Shown: positions 8,707-17,312, numbered from the stretch's first letter. The stretch is DNA of 64,000 nt from Polaribacter sp. KT25b (GCF_900105145.1 NZ_LT629752.1:434001-498000), one strand, 5' to 3'. The notes: a model not told the origin generated them from the letters alone. Numbers and translations are program-made.

Positions 8707-8819
8707 TAAGGATTAAATGTATTTTTGTCCATAATAGAATTTTAAATAAAAATGAATTCTGTTTCTTAATTTATAATTATTTTTAATTCATCATTTTTTA
8801 AACAATTTCAAAGTATCTT

Positions 8820-10031
8820 ATGAAGTTATTTTTCAATTTTTTTACGGTTTTAGTTCTTTTATTTTCATTCTTTAGTTGTTCTAAGGATTCAAGTACAGTA
8901 GAAGAGTCTGGCAGTTTGTCATTATCTACATTAACAGTTTTTTCTGCAGATGGAGAATCGAAATCAATTAGAGTAACATCTAATTTAAATTGGACAGCAA
9001 ATGTTGATGAAAATTGGATTTCTATTACTCCTTCGGGTGGAGCAAATAGTGAATCAATACTTGTTTCCGTTGATGAAAACACAACAAATAGTGATCGTTC
9101 TGGAGAATTAACTGTTAGTGGAGGAAGTCTTTCTAGAGTGATAACTATAGAACAATCAGCAAATGGAGATAATCAATCTTCAAGTGGTTTAGATTCCAAT
9201 AAATCACCTTCAGAAAATTTTGATTTATCAACCTGGAATTTAAGCATTCCTGTAAATAAAGGTGATGGAACCGCAACGACAATTACTGTATCACAATTAA
9301 ATAATAAGTACGAAAATGATGCTTATTTCTATACAGCAGATGATGGAGGTATGGTTTTTAAATGTCCTGTTGATGGTTATAAAACATCTACAGGTACTAG
9401 TTATACAAGAGTAGAATTGCGTGAAATGCTAAGAGGTACAAATACTAGTATTAGTACACAAGGTGTAAATAAGAATAATTGGGTTTTTGGTACTGCTCCG
9501 CAAGCAGATATAAATGCTGCAGCTGCTTTTGATGGAGAAATGTCTGCTACTCTTTCTGTAAATCACGTAACTACTACAGGAGATTCTAGTCAAAAAGGAC
9601 GTGTAATTGTAGGTCAAATTCACGCAAATGATGATGAACCTATTCGTCTTTATTATAGAAAATTAGCCAATAATACTTTAGGATCTATTTATTTTGCTCA
9701 CGAACCAACAGATGGAAATGGAAGTGAACAATGGCATGACATGATTGGTTCTAGAAGTAGTAGTGCTTCTAATCCAATAGATGGAATTGCGTTGGATGAG
9801 AAATTTAGCTATACCATTAATGTTGTTGGAGATGCTTTAACGGTTACAATTATTAGAGAAGGTAAAGATGATGTTGTTAAAACTGTTGATATGAAAAATA
9901 GTGGCTTTAATGTAAGCGGACAATATATGTATTTTAAAGCAGGTGTTTATAATCAAAATAATTCTGGAGATGCAGATGATTATGTACAAGCTACTTTTTA
10001 CGCTTTAGAAAAAACACATACAACAAACTAA
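8820..10031 (+). CDS. Alginate lyase lipoprotein, BACON + PL7 domains
   Basis: Probably degrades alginate by beta-elimination at the cell surface or in the periplasm. Residues 1-20 are a lipoprotein signal with Cys20 (FFSC), followed by a short S/D/E-rich segment. A BACON domain (LNWTAN..ENWISITPSGG) covers roughly residues 30-118. The PL7 catalytic domain covers about 130-400 with the three signature motifs: YTRVELREML, VGQIHAND and YFKAGVYNQ, which carry the Arg, Gln/His and Tyr of the active site. Full length at 403 aa. It stands alone, with no SusC/SusD pair or other polysaccharide genes next to it. The start at 8820 is supported by the signal peptide. Confidence 0.9.
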   Translation: MKLFFNFFTVLVLLFSFFSCSKDSSTVEESGSLSLSTLTVFSADGESKSIRVTSNLNWTANVDENWISITPSGGANSESILVSVDENTTNSDRSGELTVSGGSLSRVITIEQSANGDNQSSSGLDSNKSPSENFDLSTWNLSIPVNKGDGTATTITVSQLNNKYENDAYFYTADDGGMVFKCPVDGYKTSTGTSYTRVELREMLRGTNTSISTQGVNKNNWVFGTAPQADINAAAAFDGEMSATLSVNHVTTTGDSSQKGRVIVGQIHANDDEPIRLYYRKLANNTLGSIYFAHEPTDGNGSEQWHDMIGSRSSSASNPIDGIALDEKFSYTINVVGDALTVTIIREGKDDVVKTVDMKNSGFNVSGQYMYFKAGVYNQNNSGDADDYVQATFYALEKTHTTN

Positions 10032-10127
10032 GAGGCTTTTATTAATTTTTTAGTTATTAGAATTTAGATTTAAAGTTATCCTACTATTTTAGTATGGTAA
10101 TTGCATTAAATTATGTAATTTTGTTTT

Positions 10128-10547
10128 ATGCTTTCAAAGAAAACAAAATACGGAATAAAGGCACTTACTTATTTAGCAAGACAGGAAAACAAAACTCCTG
10201 TATCTATTGCTACAATATCTAAGAGTGAAAGCATTTCTTTAAAATTTTTAGAAAGCATTCTGTTAACACTTCGTAAAAACGGATTATTAGGTTCTAAAAA
10301 AGGCAAAGGAGGTGGTTATTACCTTTTAAAAGAGCCTAGCGAAATTCAGATGACAGTTGTAATGCGTATTTTAGAAGGGCCAATTGCTATGGTTCCTTGC
10401 GTAAGTTTAAATTTCTATGAAAAGTGCGATGATTGTCCTGATGAAAATATCTGTGCTGTAAACAAATTAATGATGCAATTTAGAGATAGTTCATTACAAA
10501 TTTTTAGAAATACTACTTTGGCAGATTTAACATTTAAGAAAGCTTAA
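10128..10547 (+). CDS. Rrf2-family transcriptional regulator with four-cysteine motif
   Basis: A winged-helix DNA-binding protein of 139 aa that opens with the Rrf2 hallmark LSKKTKYGIKAL and has the wing sequence GSKKGKGGGYYL (residues 55-66). Cys91, Cys100, Cys103 and Cys109 lie where IscR and NsrR hold an Fe-S cluster, so it may sense iron-sulfur, redox or sulfur status. A TAATTTTG box (10116-10123) ends only 4 bases before the ATG, so the transcript may be nearly leaderless. It sits 1.9 kb upstream of the sulfate assimilation operon, whose predicted start overlaps a palindrome (11991-12011). Regulation of that operon by this protein is a reasonable inference, not shown. Confidence 0.9.
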   Translation: MLSKKTKYGIKALTYLARQENKTPVSIATISKSESISLKFLESILLTLRKNGLLGSKKGKGGGYYLLKEPSEIQMTVVMRILEGPIAMVPCVSLNFYEKCDDCPDENICAVNKLMMQFRDSSLQIFRNTTLADLTFKKA

Positions 10548-10582
10548 AGTGTTATTTTTTTAAATAAATTGAACTAATTCTG

Positions 10583-11803
10583 ATGAAAAAAAACGTTGTA
10601 TTCTTTTTAATTTTTCTGATTTCCTTCGCTGTTTTTAGTCAAGAAGAAAATGAATCAAAAACGAAACTTACAAACTTTTTATCAAAATCTTATTATAGCA
10701 TCAATTTAGGAGGGATTTTTTATCCGTTTTCAAACGATAACTTAATTGATGGATATAAAACCGAAACTTTTAGTAGAAATTGGTTTTCTGGTAGATTGTT
10801 ATTAGGACATAAATTAACTGGGGATTTAGCAGTTCAATTTGGTACAATGAGACCAGCATCTTGGTTTAAATATGATAACGTAAACAATATTGGTTATGAT
10901 AGAAGTGTTTGGATTAATGCTTGGTCATTATCACTTAAAAAAGATTTTAAACTCCATAGTAATACTACTTTCTATGCTGAAGCAGGAATTGCAAATTTAA
11001 CAAGATTTGGTTTTTCAATAAATGATAAAGAAATTTATAAAGACGCACATTACGCAAGTTTATTGTATGGTTTTGGTGTGCAGCATAAGTTAAATGATAA
11101 ATGGAGATTGTCTTTAAACGGAACTTTTTTACCGAAATCAACAAAGCAAAATCAACCTTCAATATCTCAAGTTTCTTTAGGTTTTGAGTATCATTTACAG
11201 CAGCTTCAGGGTAAAAAGGCGCTCCAATTTGCAAATAATGATTATTTTTTTCCAAAAAATATTTTTCAAGTAAGTTACGGCACAAGTGCTATTGGTTTTG
11301 GTGTAAATCGTTTTTTTGGGATGAGCTTAAAAGTAGGTAATTTCGAAAGTTTTGGAATTCCTATTTTTTGGGTTGGAGAAGTAAAAGCAAAACATGCTTT
11401 TTCTCTAACTTATCAAAGATTAATTTTTAGAACAGAAAAGATTTTTTCTTTAGATTGGGGAACAAGTATAACTGCATTTCAATCTGAATTAACCAACGAA
11501 AATGTGTTTGCTTTTTCAATATTTCCTGTTTTACGTTTTTATTTATTAAGAAAAAAAGGATTTGATTTTTATACAAACTATTCTATAATTGGCCCAACCT
11601 ATTTAACGAAAAGTAATATTGATGGTTTGGATTCTGGACCAAAAATTACGTATCAAGACACTATGGGTTTTGGTTTTTTCTTCGGAAAAAAAAGAGCGTA
11701 TAACTTTGAATTACGAATCATGCATTATTCAAATGGAAATATTTTTACAAAAAATGATGGTGTTGCAGTTCCTCTTCAATTTACTTTAGGTAAAACGTTT
11801 TAA
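10583..11803 (+). CDS. Outer membrane beta-barrel protein with PagL-like (lipid A deacylase) C-terminal half
   Basis: A 406-residue protein with a Sec signal peptide (residues 1-19, cut near VFSQ). Two beta-rich halves are visible. Residues 25-210 have alternating aromatic strands like an 8-stranded barrel (INLGG..FYP, GFEYH). Residues 220-406 resemble acyloxyacyl hydrolase/PagL, including the motif MHYSNGNIF with His381 and Ser383 matching the PagL His-x-Ser pair. PagL removes a 3-O-acyl chain from lipid A in the outer membrane. The tandem-barrel layout is longer than PagL (about 170 aa). The barrel call is fairly safe, the enzymatic role tentative. A terminator overlaps its stop codon. Confidence 0.7.
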   Translation: MKKNVVFFLIFLISFAVFSQEENESKTKLTNFLSKSYYSINLGGIFYPFSNDNLIDGYKTETFSRNWFSGRLLLGHKLTGDLAVQFGTMRPASWFKYDNVNNIGYDRSVWINAWSLSLKKDFKLHSNTTFYAEAGIANLTRFGFSINDKEIYKDAHYASLLYGFGVQHKLNDKWRLSLNGTFLPKSTKQNQPSISQVSLGFEYHLQQLQGKKALQFANNDYFFPKNIFQVSYGTSAIGFGVNRFFGMSLKVGNFESFGIPIFWVGEVKAKHAFSLTYQRLIFRTEKIFSLDWGTSITAFQSELTNENVFAFSIFPVLRFYLLRKKGFDFYTNYSIIGPTYLTKSNIDGLDSGPKITYQDTMGFGFFFGKKRAYNFELRIMHYSNGNIFTKNDGVAVPLQFTLGKTF

Positions 11804-11827
11804 GTCTTTTAAAACGTCTATTTTTTC
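11795..11827 (+). terminator. Rho-independent terminator overlapping the stop codon of the PagL-like gene
   Basis: A perfect 9-bp stem (11795-11803 with 11809-11817), 5-base loop, then CTATTTTTT. The stop codon TAA is the last three bases of the left arm. Confidence 0.8.
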
Positions 11828-11979
11828 TATCTTTTTTGATGTTGTAATATTTATATCGCTAAATCCTTTTAGTGGTTCTATATTCTTAAATAAATAGTCT
11901 TTTTTTTATTAATCTATTAAATCTATAGGGTTTTAGTAATTTTTAAGAATCTTCTATGACTTTTTGCTTATAAATAATG

Positions 11980-12011
11980 TATGTTTGCATACCCTATTAA
12001 TTGAATAGGGT
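11980..12011 (+). promoter_or_regulatory. Promoter -7 box and palindromic operator candidate of the sulfate assimilation operon
   Basis: TATGTTTG at 11980-11987 fits the Bacteroidetes -7 box. Immediately downstream ACCCTATT (11991-11998) and AATAGGGT (12004-12011) form a perfect 8-bp inverted repeat with a 5-base spacer, covering the expected transcription start. A dimeric repressor bound here would block initiation. A weaker related half-site (CTATAGGGT) is near 11925. No good -33 TTG was found. The upstream Rrf2 gene is the obvious local candidate, by inference. Confidence 0.65.
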
Positions 12012-12031
12012 AATTAAAAGACTTAATTATT

Positions 12032-12295
12032 ATGATTGCAGATCAAATGATTTTTAGTAAAAAAATAGAAAGTCAGAGTTTTGAAGAGGATAAAACTTCA
12101 GAAAAACCAGTAAGAAGTATTGCAAAAGCATTAAGCTGGAGAATAGTTGGAACACTAGATACATTAGTGGTTTCATATATTTTAACAGGTAAAATTGCAT
12201 TAGCAGCATCAATAGCATCAGTAGATTTTATAACAAAACTAATTTTATATTTCTTTCACGAGAGAATATGGAATAAAATAAAATGGGGAAAATAA
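12032..12295 (+). CDS. DUF2061 small membrane protein
   Basis: An 87-residue protein whose C-terminal half matches the DUF2061 pattern: RSIAKALSWRIVGTLDT, then two hydrophobic segments (about residues 43-58 and 60-75) and a HERIWNKIKWG tail. The function of the family is unknown. It is first in the sulfate assimilation operon and overlaps the next gene by one base (TAATG), indicating translational coupling. Such genes are often found beside cys genes in Bacteroidetes, so a role in sulfate uptake or sulfur metabolism is possible but unproven. Confidence 0.88.
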   Translation: MIADQMIFSKKIESQSFEEDKTSEKPVRSIAKALSWRIVGTLDTLVVSYILTGKIALAASIASVDFITKLILYFFHERIWNKIKWGK

Positions 12296-12909
12296 TGAGC
12301 CTAGATTTAGATAAAATAAACAAAGACCTTAAAGGTAAAAGTCCGGCAGAAATTATAGCTTGGGCTATTTCTTTTGCAAAAAAACCGGTAATTACAACCA
12401 ACTTTAGACCATATGAAGTTGCAATTTTAAAAGCAGTTACAGATGTTCAAAGAGACATTAAAGTAATTTGGTGTGATACGGGTTACAATACTGTACAAAC
12501 GTATAAACATGCAGAAGAAATTATAGAAAAATTGAATTTAAACATTCACTTGTATACACCAAAGCAAACTGCTGCTCATAGAAATGTAGTTTTAGGAGTT
12601 CCGTCAATAGAAGATCCTAAACATGTTCTTTTTACAGAACAAGTAAAGTTAGAGCCATTTACAAGAGCAATGAAAGAACATCAGCCAGATGTTTGGTTTA
12701 CAAATTTAAGAAAAGGACAAACTGCTTTTAGAAATAGCATAGACGTTGTTTCTGTAAGTAAAGACGGAATTATAAAAGTTAGTCCTTTTTACAACAGTAC
12801 AGATGAACAATTAGATGCTTATTTAGAAGAAAAGAATTTACCAAACGAATTCACTTATTTCGATCCTACAAAAGTAGAAAGTAACAGAGAATGTGGTTTA
12901 CACATCTAA
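12295..12909 (+). CDS. cysH: Phosphoadenylyl/adenylyl-sulfate reductase
   Basis: Reduces activated sulfate (PAPS or APS) to sulfite. The catalytic Cys is in the C-terminal ECGLH motif, and the nucleotide-binding fold is visible in PVITTNF..VIWCDTGYN. I place the start at 12295 (MSLDLDKIN), overlapping the DUF2061 stop; an ATG at 12283 adds four residues. Only two cysteines are present. The CC and CxxC motifs that bind the [4Fe-4S] cluster in bacterial APS reductases are absent, and KLEPF aligns where CCxxRKVEPL would be. That favours PAPS as substrate, yet no cysC (APS kinase) is in this operon, and cysN is not fused to one. Substrate therefore uncertain. Confidence 0.9.
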   Translation: MSLDLDKINKDLKGKSPAEIIAWAISFAKKPVITTNFRPYEVAILKAVTDVQRDIKVIWCDTGYNTVQTYKHAEEIIEKLNLNIHLYTPKQTAAHRNVVLGVPSIEDPKHVLFTEQVKLEPFTRAMKEHQPDVWFTNLRKGQTAFRNSIDVVSVSKDGIIKVSPFYNSTDEQLDAYLEEKNLPNEFTYFDPTKVESNRECGLHI

Positions 12910-12918
12910 AACAGAATT

Positions 12919-13824
12919 ATGAGTAATAAAATAATACAAGTAGATGCTTTAGAAAGCGAAGCAATTTATATTTTTAGAGAAGTGGTAGCTCAGTTTGAAA
13001 AACCTGTGTTATTATTTTCTGGAGGAAAAGACAGTATAACATTAGTGCGTTTAGCACAAAAAGCATTCTATCCTGCAAAAATTCCTTTCCCATTAATGCA
13101 TATTGATACAGGTCATAATTTTCCTGAAACCATAGAGTTTAGAGATCGTTTAGCAAAAGAATTAGGTGTTGAGTTAATTGTAAGAAATGTACAAGACAAT
13201 ATTGACTCTGGTAGAGTAAAAGAAGAAACTGGTAGATATGCAAGTAGAAATATGTTGCAAACAGAAACTTTATTAGACGCAATTGAAGAGTTTGGTTTTG
13301 ATGCATGTATTGGAGGTGCAAGACGTGATGAAGAAAAAGCAAGAGCTAAAGAAAGAATCTTTTCTGTAAGAGATGATTTTGGTCAGTGGGATGAAAAAAA
13401 CCAACGTCCAGAAGTATTCGATATGTTAAACGGTCGTATAGATTTAGGTCAGAATGTTCGTGTTTTTCCTATTTCTAATTGGACAGAATTAGATGTTTGG
13501 TCTTATATAGAGCAAGAAGATATCGAAATTCCATCTATTTATTTTGCACACAAAAGAAAGATATTTGTTAGAGACGGAATGATTTGGTCTGCAGACGATG
13601 CAGTTGTGTATAGGGATAAAGAAGAAGTTGTAGAGGAAAGAATGGTTCGTTTTAGAACTGTTGGAGATATGAGTTGTACAGCAGCAGTTTTATCTGATGC
13701 TGTAGATATTGCAAAAGTAGTAGAAGAAATTAGAGATTCTTCCATTTCCGAAAGAGGTGCAAGAATAGATGATAAAAGATCGGAAGCTGCAATGGAAAAA
13801 AGAAAACAACAAGGGTATTTCTAG
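12919..13824 (+). CDS. cysD: Sulfate adenylyltransferase subunit 2
   Basis: Catalytic subunit of ATP sulfurylase, forming APS from sulfate and ATP together with CysN. The 301-residue protein carries the ATP-binding PP-loop SGGKDS at residues 34-39, the HIDTGHNFPETIEFRD motif, and the conserved GGARRDEEKARAKER segment that contacts APS. Its C-terminus, SEAAMEKRKQQGYF, is the standard CysD end, so the gene is complete. It follows cysH by 9 bases. A 101-base repeat-filled gap separates it from cysN. Cytosolic. Confidence 0.97.
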   Translation: MSNKIIQVDALESEAIYIFREVVAQFEKPVLLFSGGKDSITLVRLAQKAFYPAKIPFPLMHIDTGHNFPETIEFRDRLAKELGVELIVRNVQDNIDSGRVKEETGRYASRNMLQTETLLDAIEEFGFDACIGGARRDEEKARAKERIFSVRDDFGQWDEKNQRPEVFDMLNGRIDLGQNVRVFPISNWTELDVWSYIEQEDIEIPSIYFAHKRKIFVRDGMIWSADDAVVYRDKEEVVEERMVRFRTVGDMSCTAAVLSDAVDIAKVVEEIRDSSISERGARIDDKRSEAAMEKRKQQGYF

Positions 13825-13925
13825 AAAATAGCCTTTAGCTTTTGGCTGTTAGCCATTAGTAAAAATTAAAAATGAATACAAATTAAGCTAAAAGCCAAAA
13901 GCTAATAGCGAACAGCTGATAAAAA
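13825..13925. repeat. Word-like inverted repeat between cysD and cysN
   Basis: The left part (TAGCCTTTAGCTTTTGGCTG) and right part (AGCTAAAAGCCAAAAGCTAA) are imperfectly complementary and can fold into a hairpin. Both are built from variants of the word AGCTAA/TTAGC. A closely similar block lies at 40226-40288, also between two operon genes just before a start codon. Confidence 0.6.
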
Positions 13926-15173
13926 ATGAAAGTATTAAAAATAGCAACAGCAGGAAGTGTAGATGATGGTAAGAGTACCTTAATTGGTCGTATTTTATAC
14001 GATACAAAATCACTAACTGATGATAAATTAGAAGCAATAGAAGAAAAAAGTAGACAAAGAGGTTTTGACTATTTAGATTTTTCTTTAGCAACTGATGGTT
14101 TGGTTGCAGAAAGAGAACAAGGAATTACAATTGATGTAGCACATATCTATTTTTCTACACCATCAAAAAGTTTCATTATTGCAGATACTCCTGGTCATAT
14201 AGAGTACACAAGAAACATGGTTACAGGTGCTTCAACAGCACAAGCTTCTATTGTTTTAATTGATGCAAGAAACGGCGTTGTAGAACAAACTTACAGACAC
14301 TTTTTTATCAATAATCTATTGAGAATTAAAGATGTTGTAATTGCGATAAATAAAATGGATTTAGTTGATTTTTCTGAAGAAAAATTCAATGCAATCAAAG
14401 GAGAAATCGAATATTTAGCAAGTAAAAGCGAGTATAAAGGTCAGAATTTAACCTTCATTCCTTTATCAGCTTTACAAGGAGATAATGTTGTACAAAAATC
14501 TGAAAATACACCTTGGTATAAGGGAGAAACATTAATGCATCATTTAGAGAGATTAGAGCCAGAAGATATTAATGATGAATCTCAAACGCGTTTTCCAGTT
14601 CAAACTGTAATTAGACCTAAAACAGAAGAGTATCACGATTTTAGAGGATATGCAGGTAAAATTTATGGAGGAGATTTAGCTGTTGGAGATGAAGTTGCTG
14701 TTTTACCTTCGCAAACAAAATCGAAAATTAAAACGATTAATTTTTTCGATAAAGAATTCGAAACTGCTAAAAGAGGAAGTTCTGTAACAATTACTTTAGA
14801 AGATAATGTAAATGTAAGTAGAGGAGATATGTTAGTAAAAACAAATGAAGAGCCAACAATTGCAAAGCAATTAGATGCAACCATTTGTTGGATGGATAAA
14901 GAGCCTTTACAAGCTTCTCAAAAATATTATATTAAACATGGTGTAAATGATGCACAAGCAAAAATTACACAATTGTCTAGCATTATAAAAACAGATTTTT
15001 CAGGGAAAGAAGAAAATCCATCAGCATTAGAATTAAATCAAATAGGTGAAATTCAATTAAAGTTAAGCAAACCACTAGCTTTTGATTCCTATGAAGACAA
15101 TAAATCTAATGGATCTTTCATTTTAATCAATCCAAAATCGAACAATACAGTAGGAGTTGGTTTTATAAAATAA
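13926..15173 (+). CDS. cysN: Sulfate adenylyltransferase subunit 1 (GTPase)
   Basis: An EF-Tu-like GTPase that drives APS synthesis by CysD. GTP motifs are clear: GSVDDGKS at residues 10-17, DTPGH at 87-91 and NKMD at 142-145, followed by two beta-barrel domains. At 415 aa it is the short form: the C-terminus (GVGFIK) ends after the barrels with no APS kinase (CysC) domain. It sits between cysD and the sulfite reductase gene in the same direction. The start at 13926 leaves no upstream extension and begins directly at the G-domain. Confidence 0.96.
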   Translation: MKVLKIATAGSVDDGKSTLIGRILYDTKSLTDDKLEAIEEKSRQRGFDYLDFSLATDGLVAEREQGITIDVAHIYFSTPSKSFIIADTPGHIEYTRNMVTGASTAQASIVLIDARNGVVEQTYRHFFINNLLRIKDVVIAINKMDLVDFSEEKFNAIKGEIEYLASKSEYKGQNLTFIPLSALQGDNVVQKSENTPWYKGETLMHHLERLEPEDINDESQTRFPVQTVIRPKTEEYHDFRGYAGKIYGGDLAVGDEVAVLPSQTKSKIKTINFFDKEFETAKRGSSVTITLEDNVNVSRGDMLVKTNEEPTIAKQLDATICWMDKEPLQASQKYYIKHGVNDAQAKITQLSSIIKTDFSGKEENPSALELNQIGEIQLKLSKPLAFDSYEDNKSNGSFILINPKSNNTVGVGFIK

Positions 15174-15218
15174 ACCAATTACTAATCACCAACCACCATT
15201 ACCAACCAATATTTAATC

Positions 15219-17312
15219 ATGCAGAGTTTTAGAACCGAAATAGAAAATCCTGTTGTAGAAAGAGATATTATAGAATTAGCAGATAAAATTGCAGCATTCA
15301 ATAATCTACAAATAGATGAAGAAAAATTTAGGAGTTTACGTTTAGCAAGAGGAGTCTACGGTCAGCGTCAAGAAGGCGTGCAAATGATTCGTATAAAACT
15401 ACCTTATGGTAAAGTAATGAGTAATCAATTACGTAGAATTTCTGAAGTTTCAGATGAATATTCTAGAGGAAGATTACACATAACAACACGTCAAGATATT
15501 CAAATTCATTATGTGGATTTAAATAGAACTCCAGAATTATGGGCAGAATTAGAACGTGACGATGTTACGTTAAGAGAAGCTTGTGGTAATGTTGTTAGAA
15601 ATGTAACCGCTTCAGAAACTGCAGGAATAGATGTTGATGAACCTTTTGATGTTTCTCCTTATGCAGATGCACTATACAAATTCTTTTTACGTAACCCAAT
15701 TTGTCAAGAGATGGGACGTAAATTCAAGGTGTCTTTTTCATCTACAGATGAAGATACAGGTTTGTCTTATTTACACGATTTAGGATATATAGCTAAAGTA
15801 CAAGATGGAGTAAGAGGTTTTAAAGTGATGGTTGCAGGAGGATTAGGTTCACAACCAAGACATGCAGAAACTTTGTATGAGTTTTTACCTTCAGATAAAA
15901 TTATTCCAGTAATGGAAGGTGTTTTAAGAATTTTTGATCGTTATGGTGAACGTAAAAGTAGAGCCAAAGCTAGAATGAAATTCTTGTTAAAAGATATCGG
16001 TTTAGAAGCTTTTAGAGATTTAATTGAACAAGAACAAAATGCAATTGAATTAAAAACTGTTGCAATTGATGCAGATTCTTATGTGCCATCAACCCCAGTT
16101 TCTGTAGAAGCACCAAAAGTAGAAATTAAAGACCAAACTGTGTTTGAATTATGGAAATCAACAAACTTAATTCCTCAAAAACAAGAAGGTTTTGTTGCTG
16201 TCGGAATTAAAGTTTTATTAGGAGATTTTTATACAGATAAAGCAAGATTGTTAGCAGATTTAGTAGATGAATATGCAGCTGGAGAAATCAGATTAACATT
16301 GCGTCAAAACATAGTGATTCCTTTTGTAAAAGAAGATTTAGTTCCTTATTTCTATCAAGAATTAGAAAAATTAGATTTTGTAGAAGCGGGTTATAACAAA
16401 GCAGTAGATATTACAGCGTGTCCAGGAACAGATACTTGTAATTTAGGAATTGCAAGTAGTACAGGGATTTCTGTAGAATTAGAAAGAATAATTGCAGCAG
16501 ATTATCCACAATATTTAAAAAACGAAGATCTTGTTATTAAGATTAGTGGTTGTATGAATGCTTGTGGACAACACAATATGGCAAACATTGGTTTTCAAGG
16601 AATGACGGTTAGAACACCAGATAAATTAGTGGCACCTGCTTTACAAGTTTTATTAGGTGGAGGTAATTTAGGAAATGGAAATGGAACTTTTGCAGATAAA
16701 GTTGTAAAAGTACCAAGTAAAAGAGGGCCTGAAGCTTTACGTAGAATTTTAAATGATTTTGAAGCTAATGCAAACGGAAAACAATTTGTTGAATATTATA
16801 AAGAAAAAGGAGAAAAGTACTTCTATGATTTCTTAAATGATTTACAAGATGTTTCTAATTTAACGCAAGAAGATTTTATTGATTGGGGAGAATCAGAAAA
16901 GTATGTAAAAGAAATCGGAATTGGAGAATGTGCAGGTGTTGTCATCGATTTAATTGCTACTTTATTTTTAGAAAGTGATGAAAAAATAGCCAATGCAAAA
17001 GAAGCTTTTGAAAACAAAGTATATTCTGGAGCAATTTATTATGCTTATCAATCTATTGTAAATTCAGCAAAAGCGTCATTATTAGCAGAAAATAAGAAAA
17101 CAAATACGCATGCAAGTATCATTTCTCAATTTGACGAATTATTTATTACATCAGAAAAAATAGATTTAGGGTCTTCTTTTGCCGATTTAATATATCAAAT
17201 CAATAAATTTGCTCCAACAGCAGAATTTGCAAAGAAATATATTAATGATGCGAATAGGTTTTTACAAAAAGTAAGAGCTTATAGAGAATCTGAAACAACA
17301 ATAGCGCAATAA
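15219..17312 (+). CDS. Ferredoxin-type sulfite reductase with C-terminal HEPN domain
   Basis: Reduces sulfite to sulfide with six electrons. Residues 1 to about 540 are a siroheme/[4Fe-4S] reductase with the usual two-repeat architecture (LRQDIQIHY- and LRQNIVIPF-type motifs). The cluster/siroheme cysteines lie around residues 400-446 (TACPGTDTC and SGCMNACG). From about residue 560 to 690 there is an extra helical domain with HEPN character (AFENKVYSGAIYYAYQSIVNSAKASLL), not present in proteobacterial CysI. Ferredoxin reductase and ferredoxin genes lie downstream and siroheme genes follow directly, which supports a ferredoxin-dependent enzyme. Nitrite reductase is the alternative, but the cys context argues for sulfite. 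Confidence 0.92.
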   Translation: MQSFRTEIENPVVERDIIELADKIAAFNNLQIDEEKFRSLRLARGVYGQRQEGVQMIRIKLPYGKVMSNQLRRISEVSDEYSRGRLHITTRQDIQIHYVDLNRTPELWAELERDDVTLREACGNVVRNVTASETAGIDVDEPFDVSPYADALYKFFLRNPICQEMGRKFKVSFSSTDEDTGLSYLHDLGYIAKVQDGVRGFKVMVAGGLGSQPRHAETLYEFLPSDKIIPVMEGVLRIFDRYGERKSRAKARMKFLLKDIGLEAFRDLIEQEQNAIELKTVAIDADSYVPSTPVSVEAPKVEIKDQTVFELWKSTNLIPQKQEGFVAVGIKVLLGDFYTDKARLLADLVDEYAAGEIRLTLRQNIVIPFVKEDLVPYFYQELEKLDFVEAGYNKAVDITACPGTDTCNLGIASSTGISVELERIIAADYPQYLKNEDLVIKISGCMNACGQHNMANIGFQGMTVRTPDKLVAPALQVLLGGGNLGNGNGTFADKVVKVPSKRGPEALRRILNDFEANANGKQFVEYYKEKGEKYFYDFLNDLQDVSNLTQEDFIDWGESEKYVKEIGIGECAGVVIDLIATLFLESDEKIANAKEAFENKVYSGAIYYAYQSIVNSAKASLLAENKKTNTHASIISQFDELFITSEKIDLGSSFADLIYQINKFAPTAEFAKKYINDANRFLQKVRAYRESETTIAQ

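Noticed and set aside
8720..8790. Terminator after metZ
   Set aside because: AGAATT/AATTCT can pair, but the loop is long and only a weak T stretch follows. Not supportable.
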